7,588 nt of DNA from an uncultured Eubacteriales bacterium. GTDB taxonomy: Bacteria; Bacillota; Clostridia; Oscillospirales; Oscillospiraceae. Shown piece by piece: positions 5,583 through 7,588 of the stretch. Location: the NCBI GenBank assembly GCA_900556535.1, contig USPI01000069.1, positions 1-7,588 on the forward strand. The letters are read 5' to 3'. How positions within the stretch are numbered: the stretch's first letter is position 1; the number at the start of each line of letters is the position of its first letter. Position numbers and translations under genes: made by a program. Below the pieces are notes generated by a model, which had not been told where the DNA came from, did not search any database, and saw nothing but the letters and a program-made list of their open reading frames with translations.

Positions 5583-6896
5583 ATGTTAGTCAAGAACGTA
5601 GAAAAGAAAGACTCCAAGACCGCTTCTTTCCAGGTCGAGGTCGATGCAAACGAGTTTGATAAGGCCGTGACCGAAGCATTCAACAAGAATAAGAGCAGCA
5701 TCTCCATCCCCGGCTTCAGAAAGGGCAAGGCTCCCCGCGCAGTAGTCGAGGGTATGTACGGCAGCGATGTGTTCTATCAGGACGCTATCGACGCTCTGCT
5801 TGCTCCGGCATATGAGCACGGCTATGACAATTGCGGCCTGCGCATCATCGGCAAGCCTGCAGTTTCCAATATGGATCTGTCCGACGACAAGGTCCTCACC
5901 TTCACCTTCGATGTTGAGCTCTACCCCGAGGTCACCCTCGGCGAGTACAAGAACCTCAGCGCCGCAAAGGAGACCTTCGTCATCACTGAAGAGGATGTTG
6001 ACGGTCAGATCAACGGTGTTCGCAAGCGCAACGGCCGCGTTATCGACCTTGAGCGCGAGGCTCAGATGGGCGATACCGCAGACATCGACTTTGTCGGCAC
6101 TCTCGACGGCGTCGCATTTGACGGCGGCAGCGCAGAGGGCTATGAGCTTGAGCTCGGCTCCAACACCTTCGTTCCCGGCTTCGAGGAGCAGATCGTCGGC
6201 ATGAACATCGGCGACGTGAAGGACATTAACATCACCTTCCCCGATGACTACACCCCCGAGATGGCAGGCAAGGACGTCGTATTCAAGGTTACCCTTAACG
6301 GCCTTTCCGTGACCGAGCTGCCCGAGCTTGACGACGACTTCGTTCAGGATGTTTCCGAGTTCAACACCGTCGAGGAATACAGAGCAGATACCCGCAAGGA
6401 TATGGAGCGCGTCATGCAGGAGCAGATGGACGCAAAGTGGCGCACCGCTATCATGACTCAGGCTTGCAACAACATGACCGTTGAGATCCCCGAGAGCATG
6501 ATGGAGGAGAAGATCGACGAGCTCATCCGCAGCTACGCCGCAAACTTCGGCCTCACCGACCCGAAGATGACCACCGACGACATCAAGAACATGATGGGTC
6601 TTGACGAGGAGGCTATCAACGCTACCATTCGTCCCGCAGCCGAGTACCAGATCAAGCAGGAGCTTCTTCTCGACGCTATCGCTACCGCCGAGAACATCGA
6701 GATCACCGACGAGGAGCTTGAGGATTACATCAAGGGCGCAGCCGAGACCGTCGGCGTGACCGCAGACCAGATCCGTCAGTACTTCGGTGAGGAGTATATC
6801 AAGAACGAGTTCAAGAAGGAAAAGGCAAGCAAGATCGTTATCGAGTCTGCTGTCGAAACGGCTCCCGAGGCCGCTCCCGAAGCAGAGGCTGAATAA
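5583..6896 (+). CDS. tig: Trigger factor, ribosome-associated chaperone
   Basis: Trigger factor binds the ribosome at the polypeptide exit tunnel and shields nascent chains. It also has a prolyl isomerase domain. The 437-residue protein has all three parts. The N-terminal ribosome-binding domain carries the signature GFRKGKAP (44-51). The FKBP-type domain (about 162-242) includes [11 protein letters not shown], the [14 protein letters not shown] block and [15 protein letters not shown]. The helical C-terminal chaperone domain runs from about 250 to 425 and ends in an Ala/Glu-rich acidic tail. The start ATG has AGGAGG (5568-5573) 9 nt upstream. No ATA isoleucine codon is used, a sign of high expression. 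It is followed by clpP after 62 nt with no terminator, so the two are probably co-transcribed. Confidence 0.97.
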   Translation: MLVKNVEKKDSKTASFQVEVDANEFDKAVTEAFNKNKSSISIPGFRKGKAPRAVVEGMYGSDVFYQDAIDALLAPAYEHGYDNCGLRIIGKPAVSNMDLSDDKVLTFTFDVELYPEVTLGEYKNLSAAKETFVITEEDVDGQINGVRKRNGRVIDLEREAQMGDTADIDFVGTLDGVAFDGGSAEGYELELGSNTFVPGFEEQIVGMNIGDVKDINITFPDDYTPEMAGKDVVFKVTLNGLSVTELPELDDDFVQDVSEFNTVEEYRADTRKDMERVMQEQMDAKWRTAIMTQACNNMTVEIPESMMEEKIDELIRSYAANFGLTDPKMTTDDIKNMMGLDEEAINATIRPAAEYQIKQELLLDAIATAENIEITDEELEDYIKGAAETVGVTADQIRQYFGEEYIKNEFKKEKASKIVIESAVETAPEAAPEAEAE

Positions 6897-6958
6897 TCTG
6901 CCTGATTTTCGGATATGATCTCCTGGATAAGCAGACGAAAACGAAAGGAGACTTTAAA

Positions 6959-7543
6959 ATGAGTTTAGTACCATATGTAGTAGAGCAGACAAGCCGCGGA
7001 GAGCGCTCGTATGACATTTTCTCCAGACTTCTCAACGACCGCATTATAATGCTGTCCGAGGAGGTCAACGACGCGACCGCAAGCCTCATCGTCGCCCAGC
7101 TTCTCTATCTTGAGGCGCAGGATCCCGATAAGGACATCCAGTTCTACATCAACAGCCCCGGCGGAAGCGTCACCGCAGGCATGGCTATTTATGACACCAT
7201 GCAGTATATTAAGCCCGACGTATCGACCATTTGCATCGGCATGGCGGCATCCATGGGCGCGTTCCTGCTGTCGAGCGGAGCAAAGGGCAAGCGTCTTGCT
7301 CTGCCCAATGCCGAGATAATGATACACCAGCCCTCCGGCGGAAGTCAGGGTCAGTGCACCGATATCCAGATCCAGGCCGAGCAGATCCTTAAGATAAAGA
7401 AAAACCTCAACAGGATCCTCGCGGAGAACACGGGCAAGGATATTTCGACCGTTGAAAGGGACTGTGAGCGCGACCACTTCATGTCCGCCCAGGAGGCCCT
7501 GGAATACGGCGTCATCGACCAGATCATTACCCATCATGAGTAA
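6959..7543 (+). CDS. clpP: ATP-dependent Clp protease proteolytic subunit
   Basis: ClpP forms the tetradecameric serine protease barrel that degrades proteins fed in by ClpX or another Clp ATPase. The 194-residue protein has the intact triad: Ser98 in GMAASMGAF, His123 in IMIHQPSGG and Asp172 in [11 protein letters not shown]. The oxyanion-side loop [19 protein letters not shown] is also present. The N-terminus [23 protein letters not shown] is canonical, with a very short or absent propeptide. ATG 6959 follows AAAGGAG (6944-6950) at 8 nt. The 62-nt gap after tig holds a TATGAT (6914-6919) without a matching -35. I found no CtsR-type direct repeat or CIRCE element in it, so heat-shock control of the B. 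subtilis kind is not evident here. Confidence 0.98.
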   Translation: MSLVPYVVEQTSRGERSYDIFSRLLNDRIIMLSEEVNDATASLIVAQLLYLEAQDPDKDIQFYINSPGGSVTAGMAIYDTMQYIKPDVSTICIGMAASMGAFLLSSGAKGKRLALPNAEIMIHQPSGGSQGQCTDIQIQAEQILKIKKNLNRILAENTGKDISTVERDCERDHFMSAQEALEYGVIDQIITHHE

Positions 7544-7579
7544 TTCTGACCCGCGTTTTTACGAAGGAGGCATTGATTC

Positions 7580-7588
7580 ATGCCGGAT
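7580..7588 (+). CDS. clpX: Start of a further gene, probably clpX (cut by window end)
   Basis: Only the first three codons (Met-Pro-Asp) are in the window. ATG 7580 is preceded by a strong AAGGAGG (7564-7570) at 9 nt, 36 nt after the clpP stop and with no terminator between. The tig-clpP-clpX order is very common in bacteria, so ClpX, the unfoldase that partners ClpP, is the likely product. This is inferred from position alone; the three residues do not identify the protein. Confidence 0.55.

Noticed and set aside
6897..6935. TCTGC...GCAGA and TTTTCG...CGAAAA inverted repeats between tig and clpP
   Set aside because: The pairings are short, mutually exclusive and widely spaced, with no T-tract; they look like chance matches.
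1..7588. Search for mobile elements, CRISPR arrays, tRNA or rRNA genes, toxin-antitoxin or defence genes
   Set aside because: Nearly all of the window is covered by recognisable core genes, and the remaining gaps are short and explained above. No terminal repeats, repeat-spacer pattern or RNA gene was seen.

Overview
The window looks like chromosomal core sequence from a Gram-positive, probably clostridial bacterium of the Oscillospiraceae/Ruminococcaceae kind. The evidence is the gene order rplS-lepB-rbgA-rnhB-yraN, an RbgA/YlqF GTPase, a small DUF1540 cysteine-rich protein, purine-rich Shine-Dalgarno sites before nearly every gene, and roughly balanced base composition. The lineage is an inference; no rRNA is present to settle it. 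All genes but one lie on the + strand.

Region 1 (1-546) is a self-contained rplS (ribosomal protein L19) unit: an extended -10 promoter, a structured leader that may be an L19 autoregulatory leader, the gene, and a strong intrinsic terminator. Region 2 (548-4514) starts at a second promoter placed directly behind that terminator. It is a tightly packed operon: lepB (signal peptidase I), rbgA (50S assembly GTPase), rnhB (RNase HII), yraN (nuclease-fold protein of unclear role) and thrC (threonine synthase). Gaps are 1 nt, 1-base TGATG overlaps (twice) and 19 nt, so co-transcription and translational coupling are likely. The operon joins protein export, ribosome assembly, RNA/DNA hybrid repair and an amino-acid enzyme.

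Region 3 (4515-4807) breaks the pattern. A 60-residue, eight-cysteine DUF1540 protein is encoded on the - strand, convergent with thrC across a short G/C hairpin. It is divergent from a metallophosphoesterase across 76 bp that hold a nested inverted repeat touching the DUF1540 ribosome binding site.

Region 4 (4808-7588) carries the cytoplasmic-type metallophosphoesterase, then a promoter and tig (trigger factor), clpP (protease subunit with an intact triad), and the first three codons of a gene that is probably clpX by synteny. Tig-ClpP-ClpX is the common protein folding and quality-control cluster.

No mobile element, CRISPR array, tRNA, rRNA, phage gene or defence system is visible, and there is no convincing new multi-gene system. 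The least explained parts are the DUF1540/metallophosphoesterase divergent region with its structured leader, the rplS leader, and the thrC-DUF1540 hairpin.
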